DNA of 64,000 bases, taken from the NCBI RefSeq assembly GCF_019038595.1, contig NZ_JAHOPF010000002.1, positions 434,001-498,000 on the forward strand, in the 5' to 3' direction. The DNA comes from Kaistella soli (GTDB lineage Bacteria > Bacteroidota > Bacteroidia > Flavobacteriales > Weeksellaceae). Positions within the stretch are counted from its first letter, which is position 1. Each line of letters begins with the position of its first letter. The notes under the pieces were generated by a model, which was not told where the DNA came from, searched no databases, and saw nothing but the letters and a program-made list of their open reading frames with translations. Positions 25,091 to 34,090 of the stretch are shown piece after piece. The position numbers were made by a program, and so were the translations under genes.

Positions 25091-27647
25091 AATAATTAAA
25101 AAGATCCGCTGGAAAGAAATTTTAGCAGTGCTGATACTGTTCCTGGCTTTCGTGTTTTTCCGCAGCGAAAGAAAAGAAATGGCTTCCATCATCCCGCAGA
25201 TCGAACACGCCAAAACCGTCTGGGTGGTCGCAGGAGTTGCTTTAACTTTCGTCTATGTCCTGCTGCAGGCGCTGATGTATATCACGAGTTTCCGTACGGT
25301 GGGCGCAAAACTTTCCCTTCCCGACGCCGTGGAACTTTTTCTGAAAAGAAATTTCCTCAGCGTATTTCTTCCTGCGGGCGGCATCAGTTCTCTGGCTTTT
25401 ACACCTAAACAGATTCAGCGCAAAAACGGCGGCAAACAGAGTATTCATAAAGCAAGTGCAATTTTCGGGTTCATTGGAATTTTAACGGTGTTTTTAGTCG
25501 GCATTCCGGTAGTTGCTTATGCTGCGGTATTCAATAAAAACTTAGGAAATTCCGGCCTTTGGCTTTTAGCTGTCGGAATTTTTATCGCTCTCATTTTCTG
25601 GATGATGAATTCGCTCCGTCAGAAAGGAATGTTTTTTAAAGTGCTGGAAAAATACTTTCCAAAAAAGATTCCGCAGATTGACGAAATTTTCGGCGGCGAA
25701 ATCGACAGAAAATATTTTTATCTCACCATCTTTATTTCTGTACTTATTGAATTCTGCGGGATTTTTCACCTGCTTATTGCAATGTATGCCTTCGGTGCGG
25801 AACCTTCTTTTTCGGCCGCGGCAATCGGATATACAATTTCAGTTCTGCTGATGCTGGTTTCCCCGTTCTTACGAGGTTTGGGAGCGGTGGAATTTTCCCT
25901 GATCTACATTCTCGCCAATTTCGGATACAGCCACACTCAAGGCTTGGGAATTACCCTTCTTTACAGGACTTTTGAATTCTGGCTGCCTTTGGTATTCGGT
26001 ATTTTCGCCTTTTTATGGAACGGCCGCAAAATTATCACCAGAATTCTTCCGGCAATTTCAATCTTTTTTCTGGGAATCATCAATATTATCTCCGTCATGA
26101 CTCCTCCGCTTGCCGCAAGACTTCACCTCGAAAAAAGTTATTTTTTGGACGGCACGCTGCATCTGTCAAAAATTTTAACACTGATTGCAGGAATTTTATT
26201 GATCGTTACTTCCGCCTATCTGATTCGCGGTTTAAAACGAGGCTGGTATTTTGCACTCGGACTCGCCATCGTATCTCTTTTCGGTAATCTGCTGAAAGGA
26301 CTTGATTATGAAGAAGCACTCATTTCGATGAGTATTATTGCACTGTTGATTTACAGCCGGAAAGAATACATTTTACAGTCGAACAGAAAATTTTTAAGAA
26401 CAGGGTTTTCATGGCTTTTGGGAACTTTAGCTGCCATCTTTATCTTTAATTTCTTAAGTTTTTATTTCATTGACAAAAGGCATTTCGGAATTGATTTTAC
26501 TTGGCACGAAGCCATTTATTACACCCTTCAGAACTTTCTGCTTTTTACAGATAATGGCCTGAACGCAAAAACCGGTTTTGCCCGCGATTTTGAATACATC
26601 AATTATTTCCTCGGAATTGCTTCCTGGCTTTTGCTGATTTTTTCGCTGTTCAATGTAAGAAAACTGGTCACTGACGATAAAGATGAGGAAGACTTTGAAG
26701 AAGCCGGAAACCTGGTGAAAATGTACGGAGATTCCGCTTTGGACTTTTTTAAAATTTCCAGGGAAAAGCTGCTGTATTTTTCTGAAGAAGCGGAAGGTTT
26801 TGTTTCTTACCGTATCGCTAATAATTTCGCGGTGGCATTGGAAGAACCGGTGTGCGCCGAAGAAAATAAATTAACCGTTATCGCCGAATTTGAAAATTAC
26901 TGTAAAAAGAACGGATTGAAATCTGCCTATTACAGAATTGACAGAGACAGTCTTTTTTATTTTAAATCTTTTAAAAAACAACATTTATTTATCGGTCAGG
27001 AAGCGATTATGAACGTGGAAAACTTCACGCTGGAAGGAAAACAGAAAAAATCGCTGCGCAACGGCTTAAATTCTTTATCCAAAAAAGGATACACTACTGA
27101 AATTCTCTTTCATCCGCAGAAAAGCGGTGTCATCAGTCAGATCCAAAAAATTTCGGAGGAATGGCTGAAGGAATTTGACAAGGAGGAAATGGTTTTCTCA
27201 CAGGGAATGTTCGATGCCAAAGAAATTAGCGGTCAGGATTTAATTATTCTAAAAAACGAAAATGGTGAAATCGAAGCATTCCTCAATATTATCCCGGATT
27301 TTGCAGCTGACGAATGCACTTATGATTTAATCCGCAGAACAGCCAATGCACCGAACGGCAGCATGGATGCCATGATCGTAAAACTGGTGGAATACACCAA
27401 ACAGAAGAATTTAAAATACATCAATCTCGGTCTGACACCACTTGGCGGGGAAAAAGAACCGGATAATACTGCTGAAGAAATACTGAAATTTGTTTATAAC
27501 CGTTTGGGAAGTTTCAGGCATTATCAGTCGCTGCGCGATTTCAAGGAAAAATATGCCGATACCTGGGAAAACAAATATTTGGTTTACGGCAACGATTTTG
27601 ATTTGCTTCAGATCTCCACCGCTTTGAATAAAATTATGAAGCCGTAA
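25068..27647 (+). CDS. MprF-like phosphatidylglycerol aminoacyltransferase/flippase
   Basis: This 859-residue protein has an N-terminal half with many membrane helices (residues about 15-540) containing the lysyl-PG flippase pattern RNFLSVFLPAGGISSLAF and FLRGLGAVEFSLIYIL. The C-terminal cytosolic GNAT-like synthase domain (from about 560) contains KKSLRNGLNSLSKKGY, SQGMFD and INLGLTPLGG. MprF transfers lysine or alanine from tRNA to phosphatidylglycerol and flips the product, lowering the negative charge of the membrane. Its ATG lies inside the end of the previous gene, indicating coupling. A VirJ-like gene follows by 12 bases. The amino acid used cannot be read from sequence. Confidence 0.88.
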   Translation: MTKLNLNKIIKKIRWKEILAVLILFLAFVFFRSERKEMASIIPQIEHAKTVWVVAGVALTFVYVLLQALMYITSFRTVGAKLSLPDAVELFLKRNFLSVFLPAGGISSLAFTPKQIQRKNGGKQSIHKASAIFGFIGILTVFLVGIPVVAYAAVFNKNLGNSGLWLLAVGIFIALIFWMMNSLRQKGMFFKVLEKYFPKKIPQIDEIFGGEIDRKYFYLTIFISVLIEFCGIFHLLIAMYAFGAEPSFSAAAIGYTISVLLMLVSPFLRGLGAVEFSLIYILANFGYSHTQGLGITLLYRTFEFWLPLVFGIFAFLWNGRKIITRILPAISIFFLGIINIISVMTPPLAARLHLEKSYFLDGTLHLSKILTLIAGILLIVTSAYLIRGLKRGWYFALGLAIVSLFGNLLKGLDYEEALISMSIIALLIYSRKEYILQSNRKFLRTGFSWLLGTLAAIFIFNFLSFYFIDKRHFGIDFTWHEAIYYTLQNFLLFTDNGLNAKTGFARDFEYINYFLGIASWLLLIFSLFNVRKLVTDDKDEEDFEEAGNLVKMYGDSALDFFKISREKLLYFSEEAEGFVSYRIANNFAVALEEPVCAEENKLTVIAEFENYCKKNGLKSAYYRIDRDSLFYFKSFKKQHLFIGQEAIMNVENFTLEGKQKKSLRNGLNSLSKKGYTTEILFHPQKSGVISQIQKISEEWLKEFDKEEMVFSQGMFDAKEISGQDLIILKNENGEIEAFLNIIPDFAADECTYDLIRRTANAPNGSMDAMIVKLVEYTKQKNLKYINLGLTPLGGEKEPDNTAEEILKFVYNRLGSFRHYQSLRDFKEKYADTWENKYLVYGNDFDLLQISTALNKIMKP

Positions 27648-27659
27648 GGGAGAAAGATC

Positions 27660-28328
27660 ATGAAAAAAACATTTAAAATATTCGGAGTTTTCCTTTTCCT
27701 GCTCGCAGTTTCTTGCAGTAAAAAAGAAGCTTTTCCAGTGACTGTATGGAACAGCAACAGCGATAAACCGGTTATCTTTTATATCAGCGGTGATGGCGGT
27801 TTCAATAATTTTTCCAAAAGTTTTGCAGAAAATCTGCACCGTTACGGTTACGATGTTTTCGCTTTAAATTCTAAAAAATACTTTTGGGACAAGAAAACAC
27901 CGTTACAAACCTCACAGGACAGCGAAAATTATCTGAAAAACATCATTTCCAAACGGAAAAATAAGCAGATCATTATCATCGGCTATTCTTACGGCGCGGA
28001 TGTTTCGCCTTTTGTTTACAACCGTTTCGATGCAGAATTTAAAAAAAACATCAAAAAACTGGTCATTATCGGGCCCTCAAAAGTAAATGATTTTGAAGTC
28101 CGTCTTTCCGAATATATCAGCGATAAAGAATACGGTTTCAGTGTCGTTCACGAAATCAACAGCCTTAAAAAAGCACCTCTGCTTTTGGTGGTGAGCGATT
28201 TCGAATACTATCATTTTCCGCTTGCTGAAATTTCGCTTAAAGGTTACCAGTTTCTTCATGTGAAAGGAAACCATCATTTCAGCGGAAATACTAAAATGCT
28301 TGCTGACCGTCTGATTCCTTACTTTTAG
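27660..28328 (+). CDS. VirJ/AcvB-like serine hydrolase lipoprotein
   Basis: This 222-residue lipoprotein (lipobox Cys19 in LLAVSC) has an alpha/beta-hydrolase fold of the VirJ family: FYISGDGGFNNFSKSF near 40 and nucleophile Ser110 in GYSYGAD, with a likely catalytic His near the C-terminus (GNHHFSG). In rhizobia and Agrobacterium, AcvB/AtvA proteins of this family hydrolyse lysyl-phosphatidylglycerol and are encoded with an MprF-like gene (established for those species). Its place 12 bases after the MprF-like gene supports the same role here. It would act in the periplasm. Confidence 0.85.
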   Translation: MKKTFKIFGVFLFLLAVSCSKKEAFPVTVWNSNSDKPVIFYISGDGGFNNFSKSFAENLHRYGYDVFALNSKKYFWDKKTPLQTSQDSENYLKNIISKRKNKQIIIIGYSYGADVSPFVYNRFDAEFKKNIKKLVIIGPSKVNDFEVRLSEYISDKEYGFSVVHEINSLKKAPLLLVVSDFEYYHFPLAEISLKGYQFLHVKGNHHFSGNTKMLADRLIPYF

Positions 28329-28354
28329 ACTTTAATAATTTAGAGAATAAACCG

Positions 28355-28387
28355 AAAAAAACCTCACTTCTTAAAGTGAGGCCATTT
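28355..28387. terminator. Bidirectional terminator between convergent genes
   Basis: A perfect 8-bp stem CCTCACTT/AAGTGAGG with a CTTA loop (28362-28381) has an A run on the left and a T run on the right. It can stop both the VirJ-like operon (plus) and the small gene at 28402 (minus). Confidence 0.88.
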
Positions 28388-28401
28388 TTACAGAAAATCT
28401 G

Positions 28402-28743
28402 TCAGTTTGTTTTGTATCGTTTATCCGGCGTTCCGTCTTTTTTCAGATGTTTGTTTTCTTTATATCTCTTGTCCGGTGTACCGTCTTTTTTCATTTTCAT
28501 GCCAGTACTTGCCACCATCTTCGGCTCAGTTTTATGAACCGGAGTTACAGCTACCGCAGGTTTTGCAACAACGGCTTTTTCTTTTGAATGAACCTGTACT
28601 GTGGCAGGCATTTCTTTTTTGTGCTGATCCCCTTTTACGGCTTTCACAGGTGCAGTTTTAGAAACTGCGGCAGGATGGGTTTGTTGTGCGGAAGCAAGTC
28701 CTAATCCTAAGAGCAGTGACATTGCGGTAACTAATTTTTTCAT
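28402..28743 (-). CDS. Secreted small basic protein with KKDGTPDKRYK repeats
   Basis: This 113-residue protein has an N-terminal signal peptide (about residues 1-19, ending ASAQ), a Lys/Val/Ala/Pro-rich low-complexity middle, and two copies of KKDGTPDKRYK spaced 16 residues apart at the C-terminus. This repeat recurs in short secreted proteins of Flavobacteriia that I know only as hypothetical. The very basic periplasmic product might interact with an acidic polymer (speculation). It is a single-gene unit convergent to the envelope operon. Confidence 0.78.
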   Translation of the reverse strand: MKKLVTAMSLLLGLGLASAQQTHPAAVSKTAPVKAVKGDQHKKEMPATVQVHSKEKAVVAKPAVAVTPVHKTEPKMVASTGMKMKKDGTPDKRYKENKHLKKDGTPDKRYKTN

Positions 28744-28930
28744 TGTTTTTTAAAATTTAAATTTAGTTGATTTGATCTAGTAAATCTATCAATAAATAAA
28801 AACCAATACATTAAAAATCAAAACTTTAACTAAAATTTATTACTTATTCATCAATTTAACCAAAAGATCTATCAAGTAGAAAGAACAGAGAAGCAAAAAA
28901 TACACTGCAGAAAATTAAAAGGGGAAATAC

Positions 28931-28961
28931 TTTGAGAAATTAAAGCATTTCCTTATTTTTG
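28931..28961 (+). promoter_or_regulatory. Promoter of the antiporter gene
   Basis: TTTG (28931-28934) and TATTTTTG (28954-28961) with a 19-base spacer fit the Bacteroidetes -33/-7 consensus. The ATG follows at 28985, giving a leader of about 17 bases. Confidence 0.75.
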
Positions 28962-28984
28962 GGAAAAACCAAGATTTACGCAAG

Positions 28985-31243
28985 ATGGGACACTTACCAA
29001 AGTTAATTGAAGATTTAGCATTAATATTAATCGTAGCGGCAATTGTCGTTCTTATTTTCCGGAAAATAAAGCAGCCGCTCGTTTTAGGATATATTATTGC
29101 AGGATTTTTAGTGAGCCCAAATTTCAAAATTTTTCCTTCTGTCGCTGATGGGGAAAATATTAAAACACTTGCAGAGATCGGCGTTATATTCCTCCTTTTC
29201 AGTCTCGGACTCGAATTCAGTTTTAAAAAACTGATGAATGTCGGCGGATCCGCATCTGTGACCGCTTTTGTAGAAATTATCTTCATTACGATCGCCGGTT
29301 ATTTCACCGGTAAAATGCTCGGCTGGTCTACGATGGACAGTATGTTTCTCGGCGGTATGCTCGCCAGTTCCTCCACTACCATTATTATCAGGGCGTTTGA
29401 CGAACTTGGTGTCAAGACGAAAAATTTTGCCAAAACGGTTTTCGGCGTTCTCGTTGTGGAAGATATCGTGGTGATTTTACTCATGGTATTACTCTCCACC
29501 ATTGCAGTTACCAAAGAATTTGAAGGTACCCAAATCCTGTTTACTGTAGCAAAACTGCTGTTCTTTTTGAGTCTCTGGTTTTTGCTGGGAATATTTTTAC
29601 TTCCAACTTTCTTGAAGAAAATCAAACACCTTGTCGATGATGAAATCTTAATGATCATATCAATCGGACTTTGTCTGGGAATGGTTTTGATAGCCACTTC
29701 AGTAGGGTTTTCTGCCGAATTGGGCGCTTTCGTGATGGGATCCATTATTGCTGAAACCACCATTGCCGAAAAAGTGGAACACACTTTGAAATCGGTTAAA
29801 GATTTATTCGGTGCTGTTTTCTTCGTTTCGGTAGGAATGATGATTAATTATGAAGCGATGATTACCTATGCGTGGCCTATTTTAATCGTGACTTTATTAA
29901 CTTTATTCGGGAAAATGTTCAGTTCAGCGCTGGGTGCTTTAATTGCGGGGCAGCCCTTGAAACAGTCGGTCCAGGTGGGAATGAGTATGGCTCAGATTGG
30001 GGAATTTGCCTTTATCGTAGCGACATTGGGTCTGTCTTTGGGCGTAATTTCAGATTTCCTCTTCCCTGTAGCAGTAGGAGTTTCAGCGATTACCACCTTT
30101 ACAACTCCTTACTTAATTAAATTTTCCGAGCCGTTTTACAATTGGCTCGTTAAAGTAATACCGCCAAAATATATTGCAAGAATCAATAAATATTCTTCCA
30201 ACACCCAAAATATTCAGGCCGAAACCAGCTGGCAGACCATTCTGAAAAACTATGGCCGTATTATCGTCATCAACGGAATTATCATTATTGCGATATATCT
30301 GCTGTTCTCCAGATTTGTAATTCCGGCAATTAATGCAAATGTCGAAAGCAACGATATTAAAAATATTATCGGCAATGCGCTTCCTATCCTATTTATTTTG
30401 CCGTTTTTATGGGCTTTAATGGTAAAAAGACCGAGTTCAGTTGCCTACAAAGAACTCTGGACCAAAACAAAATACAACCGCGGCCCGCTTTTAATCATTG
30501 AAATTGCCCGTATCGCTTTTGGAATTGCGATTCTCGGATTTTTCCTTGATCGGTTTGCGTCCACTACTGTTTCGTTTTTCATCACCATTCCGGTGGCGAT
30601 GATTCTGATTATTATTTTCTCGAAGAGAATCAACAGATTTTACAACAGAATTGAAAGAAGATTCATTACCAATCTGAACGACCGTTCCAATAAGACCGAC
30701 AAAGACGCACTTACAAGACTAACAGGCAACACCGAGGTAATCAGCAATCTTGCCGCATGGGATGTACATATCATCGAACTGGAAGTGAAGCCGCTTGCTG
30801 ATTATATTGGAAAAAGCCTGCTCGAACTGCAGTGGCGCGAAAAATACGGAGTAAACATCGGCTACATCCGTAGAGGTGAAAAACTAATTCACACCCCGGA
30901 CCGTTTTCAGATTCTGATGCCTTACGATAAAGTGGGAATTATTGCAACTGATGATCAGTTCCAGATCTTCAGGCCCGTATTTGACAGCCAGGAAGTGGTA
31001 CATGAGGAAAGCATCGACTATATTAAACTGGGTAAAATACTTATCAATCATCATTCCCCAAAAAAAGGTTTATCTATCCGGGAGTCCGGCATCAGAGACA
31101 AAACCGATGGTTTGGTGATCGCCATCAGGCGTGGTGATGAAAGAATTCTGAATCCCGAATCCTCGGAAATCCTTCAGCTGGACGATATCGTCTGGGTAGT
31201 AGGAAACCGAAAAAAAATTGAAAAACTCAACACTGAAATTTAA
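28985..31243 (+). CDS. Cation:proton antiporter, CPA2 (Kef-type) with two C-terminal TrkA-C domains
   Basis: This 752-residue protein has an N-terminal Na+/H+ exchanger domain with about twelve helices (residues 5-390). It includes LGYIIAGFLVSP, GVIFLLFSLGLEFSF and the helix with LASSSTTIIIRAFDELG. A second hydrophobic region (about 415-555) follows, then a cytosolic part with two RCK_C/TrkA_C-like units (about 590-660 and 670-750, ending IVWVVGNRKKIEKL). No TrkA-N nucleotide-binding domain is evident. It probably exchanges K+ or Na+ for protons under control of a ligand bound to the C-terminal domains. The small HD hydrolase gene starts 3 bases downstream. Confidence 0.88.
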   Translation: MGHLPKLIEDLALILIVAAIVVLIFRKIKQPLVLGYIIAGFLVSPNFKIFPSVADGENIKTLAEIGVIFLLFSLGLEFSFKKLMNVGGSASVTAFVEIIFITIAGYFTGKMLGWSTMDSMFLGGMLASSSTTIIIRAFDELGVKTKNFAKTVFGVLVVEDIVVILLMVLLSTIAVTKEFEGTQILFTVAKLLFFLSLWFLLGIFLLPTFLKKIKHLVDDEILMIISIGLCLGMVLIATSVGFSAELGAFVMGSIIAETTIAEKVEHTLKSVKDLFGAVFFVSVGMMINYEAMITYAWPILIVTLLTLFGKMFSSALGALIAGQPLKQSVQVGMSMAQIGEFAFIVATLGLSLGVISDFLFPVAVGVSAITTFTTPYLIKFSEPFYNWLVKVIPPKYIARINKYSSNTQNIQAETSWQTILKNYGRIIVINGIIIIAIYLLFSRFVIPAINANVESNDIKNIIGNALPILFILPFLWALMVKRPSSVAYKELWTKTKYNRGPLLIIEIARIAFGIAILGFFLDRFASTTVSFFITIPVAMILIIIFSKRINRFYNRIERRFITNLNDRSNKTDKDALTRLTGNTEVISNLAAWDVHIIELEVKPLADYIGKSLLELQWREKYGVNIGYIRRGEKLIHTPDRFQILMPYDKVGIIATDDQFQIFRPVFDSQEVVHEESIDYIKLGKILINHHSPKKGLSIRESGIRDKTDGLVIAIRRGDERILNPESSEILQLDDIVWVVGNRKKIEKLNTEI

Positions 31244-31246
31244 GCA

Positions 31247-31690
31247 ATGCGCAAAGAAGAGCTTTTAAATAAAGCCGTAAAAATTGCAGATAAAGCACAC
31301 CGCGGACAAACCGACAAGTTCGGGGCGCCTTATATCGGGCATGTGATGAGAGTGATGAATTACGGAAAAACCTATAATGAAAAAATTGTAGGAGTGCTGC
31401 ATGATATCATTGAAGACTGCCCGGAAATATCATATGAATATCTCCTAAAAGAAGGTTTCCCGAATGATATCGTTTTCGCCGTCGAGTGCCTGACGAAAAA
31501 TCCACCAGAACAGGATTATACGGAATTCATTAAGCAAACCGAAAGATCTCCGCTTGCTGTGGCGGTAAAACTGAATGATCTCCGCGATAATATGGATTTA
31601 ACACGGTTCACCAAACCGATGACAGAAAAAGATGCGAAAAGGCTGAATAAATATCTTACCGCCTATTTATATCTGAAAGATAAATATTAA
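31247..31690 (+). CDS. Small HD-domain phosphohydrolase (RelA/SpoT hydrolase-like, SAH type)
   Basis: This 147-residue single-domain protein matches the hydrolase domain of RelA/Spo[21 protein letters not shown] near 18, the HD pair in [10 protein letters not shown] near 50, and the later metal Asp in KLNDLRDN. No synthetase, TGS or ACT domain follows, so it resembles small alarmone hydrolases (SAH/MESH1). Degradation of ppGpp or a related nucleotide is the likely activity (family-based inference). It is coupled to the antiporter gene (3-base gap). Its stop codon overlaps that of the convergent pseudouridine synthase gene. Confidence 0.8.
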   Translation: MRKEELLNKAVKIADKAHRGQTDKFGAPYIGHVMRVMNYGKTYNEKIVGVLHDIIEDCPEISYEYLLKEGFPNDIVFAVECLTKNPPEQDYTEFIKQTERSPLAVAVKLNDLRDNMDLTRFTKPMTEKDAKRLNKYLTAYLYLKDKY

Positions 31691-32409
31691 TCCACGGTTT
31701 TTTCAGAATCTCCAAGCAACTGTTCCAGCTCCGTCATTTCTGCGTCCGTTAAATCGCGCCATTTTCCGATGGGCAAATCAAGCTTGATGTTCATGATTCT
31801 GATGCGTTTCAGTTTCTTTACTTCATAGCCGAGATATTCGCACATTCTGCGGATCTGTCGGTTCAGGCCTTGTGTAAGGATAATTCTGAAAGATAAAGTA
31901 TCAATCTGTTCCACTTCACTTTTATTGGTAACCGTTCCCAGGATGGGAATACCATTCCGCATTTTATGAAGAAACTGCGGGGTTATCGGTTTATCAACTC
32001 TTACGATATATTCCTTTTCGTGATTGTTTCTCGCACGGAGAATTTTATTCACAATATCACCGTCAGAAGTCAGTAAAATAAGACCTTCACTGGGTTTATC
32101 AAGTCTTCCGATCGGAAATATTCTTTTCGGATGGTTAACGAAATCTACAATATTGTTTTTCTCCCGTTTTGTATCGGTGGTACATACGATCCCCACAGGT
32201 TTGTTCAGCGCGATATAGACGTGTTTTTCATCTGTTTTGCGGATGGAAACTCCATCAACGAAGATTTCGTCTTCATCAGAAACTTTCGTGCCCATCTCGG
32301 GTGCTTTGCCGTTGATGGTGACCCTTCCCTGCTCCAGCATTCTGTCGGCTTCTCTCCGTGAGCAAAATCCGACTTCGGAAAGGTATTTGTTGATGCGTGT
32401 TTTATCCAC
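31687..32409 (-). CDS. rluF: 23S rRNA pseudouridine synthase, RluF-like
   Basis: This 240-residue protein has an N-terminal S4 RNA-binding domain (residues 3-55, [25 protein letters not shown]) and an RsuA/RluF catalytic domain with the active-site Asp104 in [10 protein letters not shown]. The closing pattern [28 protein letters not shown] is typical of RluF, which modifies 23S rRNA near position 2604. RluB or RluE-type specificity cannot be fully excluded. Its stop overlaps the convergent HD gene by four bases (TTAA). Confidence 0.87.
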   Translation of the reverse strand: MDKTRINKYLSEVGFCSRREADRMLEQGRVTINGKAPEMGTKVSDEDEIFVDGVSIRKTDEKHVYIALNKPVGIVCTTDTKREKNNIVDFVNHPKRIFPIGRLDKPSEGLILLTSDGDIVNKILRARNNHEKEYIVRVDKPITPQFLHKMRNGIPILGTVTNKSEVEQIDTLSFRIILTQGLNRQIRRMCEYLGYEVKKLKRIRIMNIKLDLPIGKWRDLTDAEMTELEQLLGDSEKTVD

Positions 32410-32414
32410 AGTAA

Positions 32415-32969
32415 TTATAAATTTTTGTTGCTGAAAATAACGATTCCATAAGAAAGTCCAATAAAAATATTCCCTTCACCATCCAAAATCTGATCCTCGA
32501 GATAAAGCTGAAATTTATGACCAAAATGTTTATTTAACGGTTCAATCTTTCCGACTCCTATCCCTGCAAAACCGGCATTTTTAGAGGCGGTATGATTAAT
32601 CTTCGTTCCGAAACTTCCATAAATATAAAGAAAATCTTCATCTTTCGGATCACCGAGAAAGAAACTCGGCTGCACCATCGCATAAAGCATATGATAATTG
32701 GGATCAATGTAGCTGTAGCGCAAACCGCCGCTTAATGCAAACCAGTGCAGAGGCTGGAAACCGATCTGCGAAGTAAATCCGTAATTAAATTTCCCTGGCG
32801 GAAGCTGACTTTTTTCGTAATCAGTTTTAGCCTGACTGGTCCTGATTATATCTGCCAAATCAAAACCTGCACCGACCTCAAGCGTGCCGAAAACTGCCAG
32901 TTTATTGGGCTTTTCCTGAGCAAATCCAAACACAGAAATAAAGATGAATAAAAAATAAAACTTCTTCAT
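32415..32969 (-). CDS. Outer membrane beta-barrel-like hypothetical protein
   Basis: This 184-residue protein has a signal peptide ([18 protein letters not shown]). The mature part is rich in alternating polar and aromatic strands ([39 protein letters not shown]) and ends in an aromatic/basic strand, which suggests a small beta-barrel. The start is placed at the ATG at 32969, because upstream codons in frame lie within truB. It ends 5 bases before the rluF-like start and begins 4 bases after truB ends, so truB, this gene and rluF probably share a transcript. Function unknown. Confidence 0.78.
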   Translation of the reverse strand: MKKFYFLFIFISVFGFAQEKPNKLAVFGTLEVGAGFDLADIIRTSQAKTDYEKSQLPPGKFNYGFTSQIGFQPLHWFALSGGLRYSYIDPNYHMLYAMVQPSFFLGDPKDEDFLYIYGSFGTKINHTASKNAGFAGIGVGKIEPLNKHFGHKFQLYLEDQILDGEGNIFIGLSYGIVIFSNKNL

Positions 32970-32973
32970 TTTA

Positions 32974-33675
32974 TTAATTATCTTCCGAAAACCGGAAATC
33001 ATTTTCAAGATAGGCTGACGAAGAATCCTTGATGGAATAATCACCAATTTTTGTTCTTCTTAAATTCGTTAAATATGCTCCCACACCCAATTCCTGACCG
33101 ATATCGTGAGCAAGACTGCGGATATAAGTTCCTTTTGAACAGCCAACGGTAAAACGGACGAAAGGCAGATCAATTTCTACATCCTGAAGATAAAGAATGG
33201 TGGTTTTCCGTGATTTCATTTCCACTTCTTCGCCTTTTCTGGCTAAATCGTACGCTCTTTTTCCGTCGATTTTAATGGCTGAAAAAACAGGAGGTTTCTG
33301 GTCAATTTCTCCAACGAATTTTTCCAACGTTTCCTTTATAAAATCCTCTGAAATATGGGAATAATCCTGCTGAAGAATTTCCGGTTTTTCGGTGTCGTAA
33401 GATTCGGTCTGCACGCCGATTTTAATTTCCGTTAAATATTCTTTTGGCGCATCCTGAATTTCTGGAATTTTCTTGGTGAATTTTCCGGTGCAGACGATAA
33501 GCAAACCTGTAGCGCGGGGATCCAACGTTCCTGCATGCCCGATTTTGAATTTCTTTGGAAGGCTAAACTCGCTTTTGAGTTTGTATTTCAGTTTATTTAC
33601 GGCCTGAAAACTCGTCCAGTCCAAAGGTTTGTCGAGTAAAATAATTTGTCCGGAAAGGAGGTCCTCTGGGGTCAT
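32974..33675 (-). CDS. truB: tRNA pseudouridine(55) synthase
   Basis: This 233-residue protein carries GHAGTLDPRATGLLI with the catalytic Asp52, PPVFSAIKIDGKRAYDLAR near 129, and CSKGTYIRSLAHDIGQELG near 180, all diagnostic for TruB. It makes the universally conserved pseudouridine in the T loop of tRNA. Length is at the short end, without a PUA domain, as is normal in Bacteroidetes. It starts 1 base after the interrupted small gene that separates it from uppP. Confidence 0.94.
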   Translation of the reverse strand: MTPEDLLSGQIILLDKPLDWTSFQAVNKLKYKLKSEFSLPKKFKIGHAGTLDPRATGLLIVCTGKFTKKIPEIQDAPKEYLTEIKIGVQTESYDTEKPEILQQDYSHISEDFIKETLEKFVGEIDQKPPVFSAIKIDGKRAYDLARKGEEVEMKSRKTTILYLQDVEIDLPFVRFTVGCSKGTYIRSLAHDIGQELGVGAYLTNLRRTKIGDYSIKDSSSAYLENDFRFSEDN

Positions 33676-33676
33676 A

Positions 33677-34090
33677 TTATGGAAGATCTTTATATTTTAA
33701 ATAAACATTGTAATAATCAAAAACGAATGTAGAATCATCTCTGTAAACAGTAAACTTTGAATTACCTATCCTTTTAGATATTGAATCACCAATTCTCAAT
33801 TTTTCCCAAAACAAAATATCAAAATCCTTCTTATTTAAATTACTGAATTTAATCCAAGATCCTTTCCTTCCACCTCAATTATCTACAATATTTTTTTCAA
33901 TAATTTCGGAATTTTGTACATAATTTATATTATTAACCAAAATTCCATTGATCCTATTTACCTTAGTCTCATTCTGCGTATTGTTAAAAAACACGAAAAA
34001 AACTGGAATTGCTATTATGACAAAAAAAATAAATCCTTTAGTATTTGTGAATATAGAATCTGAGGAATTACTTTCACGAAAACTCCACAT
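33677..34090 (-). pseudogene. Small membrane-anchored protein gene interrupted by one in-frame TGA
   Basis: Read from ATG 34090, the frame gives 71 residues (one membrane helix at about 19-35) up to a TGA at 33875-33877. The same frame then stays open for a further 65 codons to a TAA at 33677. The second half (GGRKGSWIKFSNLNKKDFD and FWEKLRIGDSISKR) looks like genuine coding sequence and resembles small Flavobacteriia proteins with a GDSI motif. A single nonsense change, for example CGA to TGA, would explain the break. The gene is AT-rich and wedged between uppP (adjacent) and truB (1-base gap), so it is probably an insertion in an older uppP-truB operon. Readthrough or sequencing error are alternatives. 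Confidence 0.7.

Noticed and set aside
29299-29784. 161-codon open frame antisense to the antiporter gene
   Set aside because: Ser/Thr/Ile-rich composition is a by-product of transmembrane codons on the other strand.
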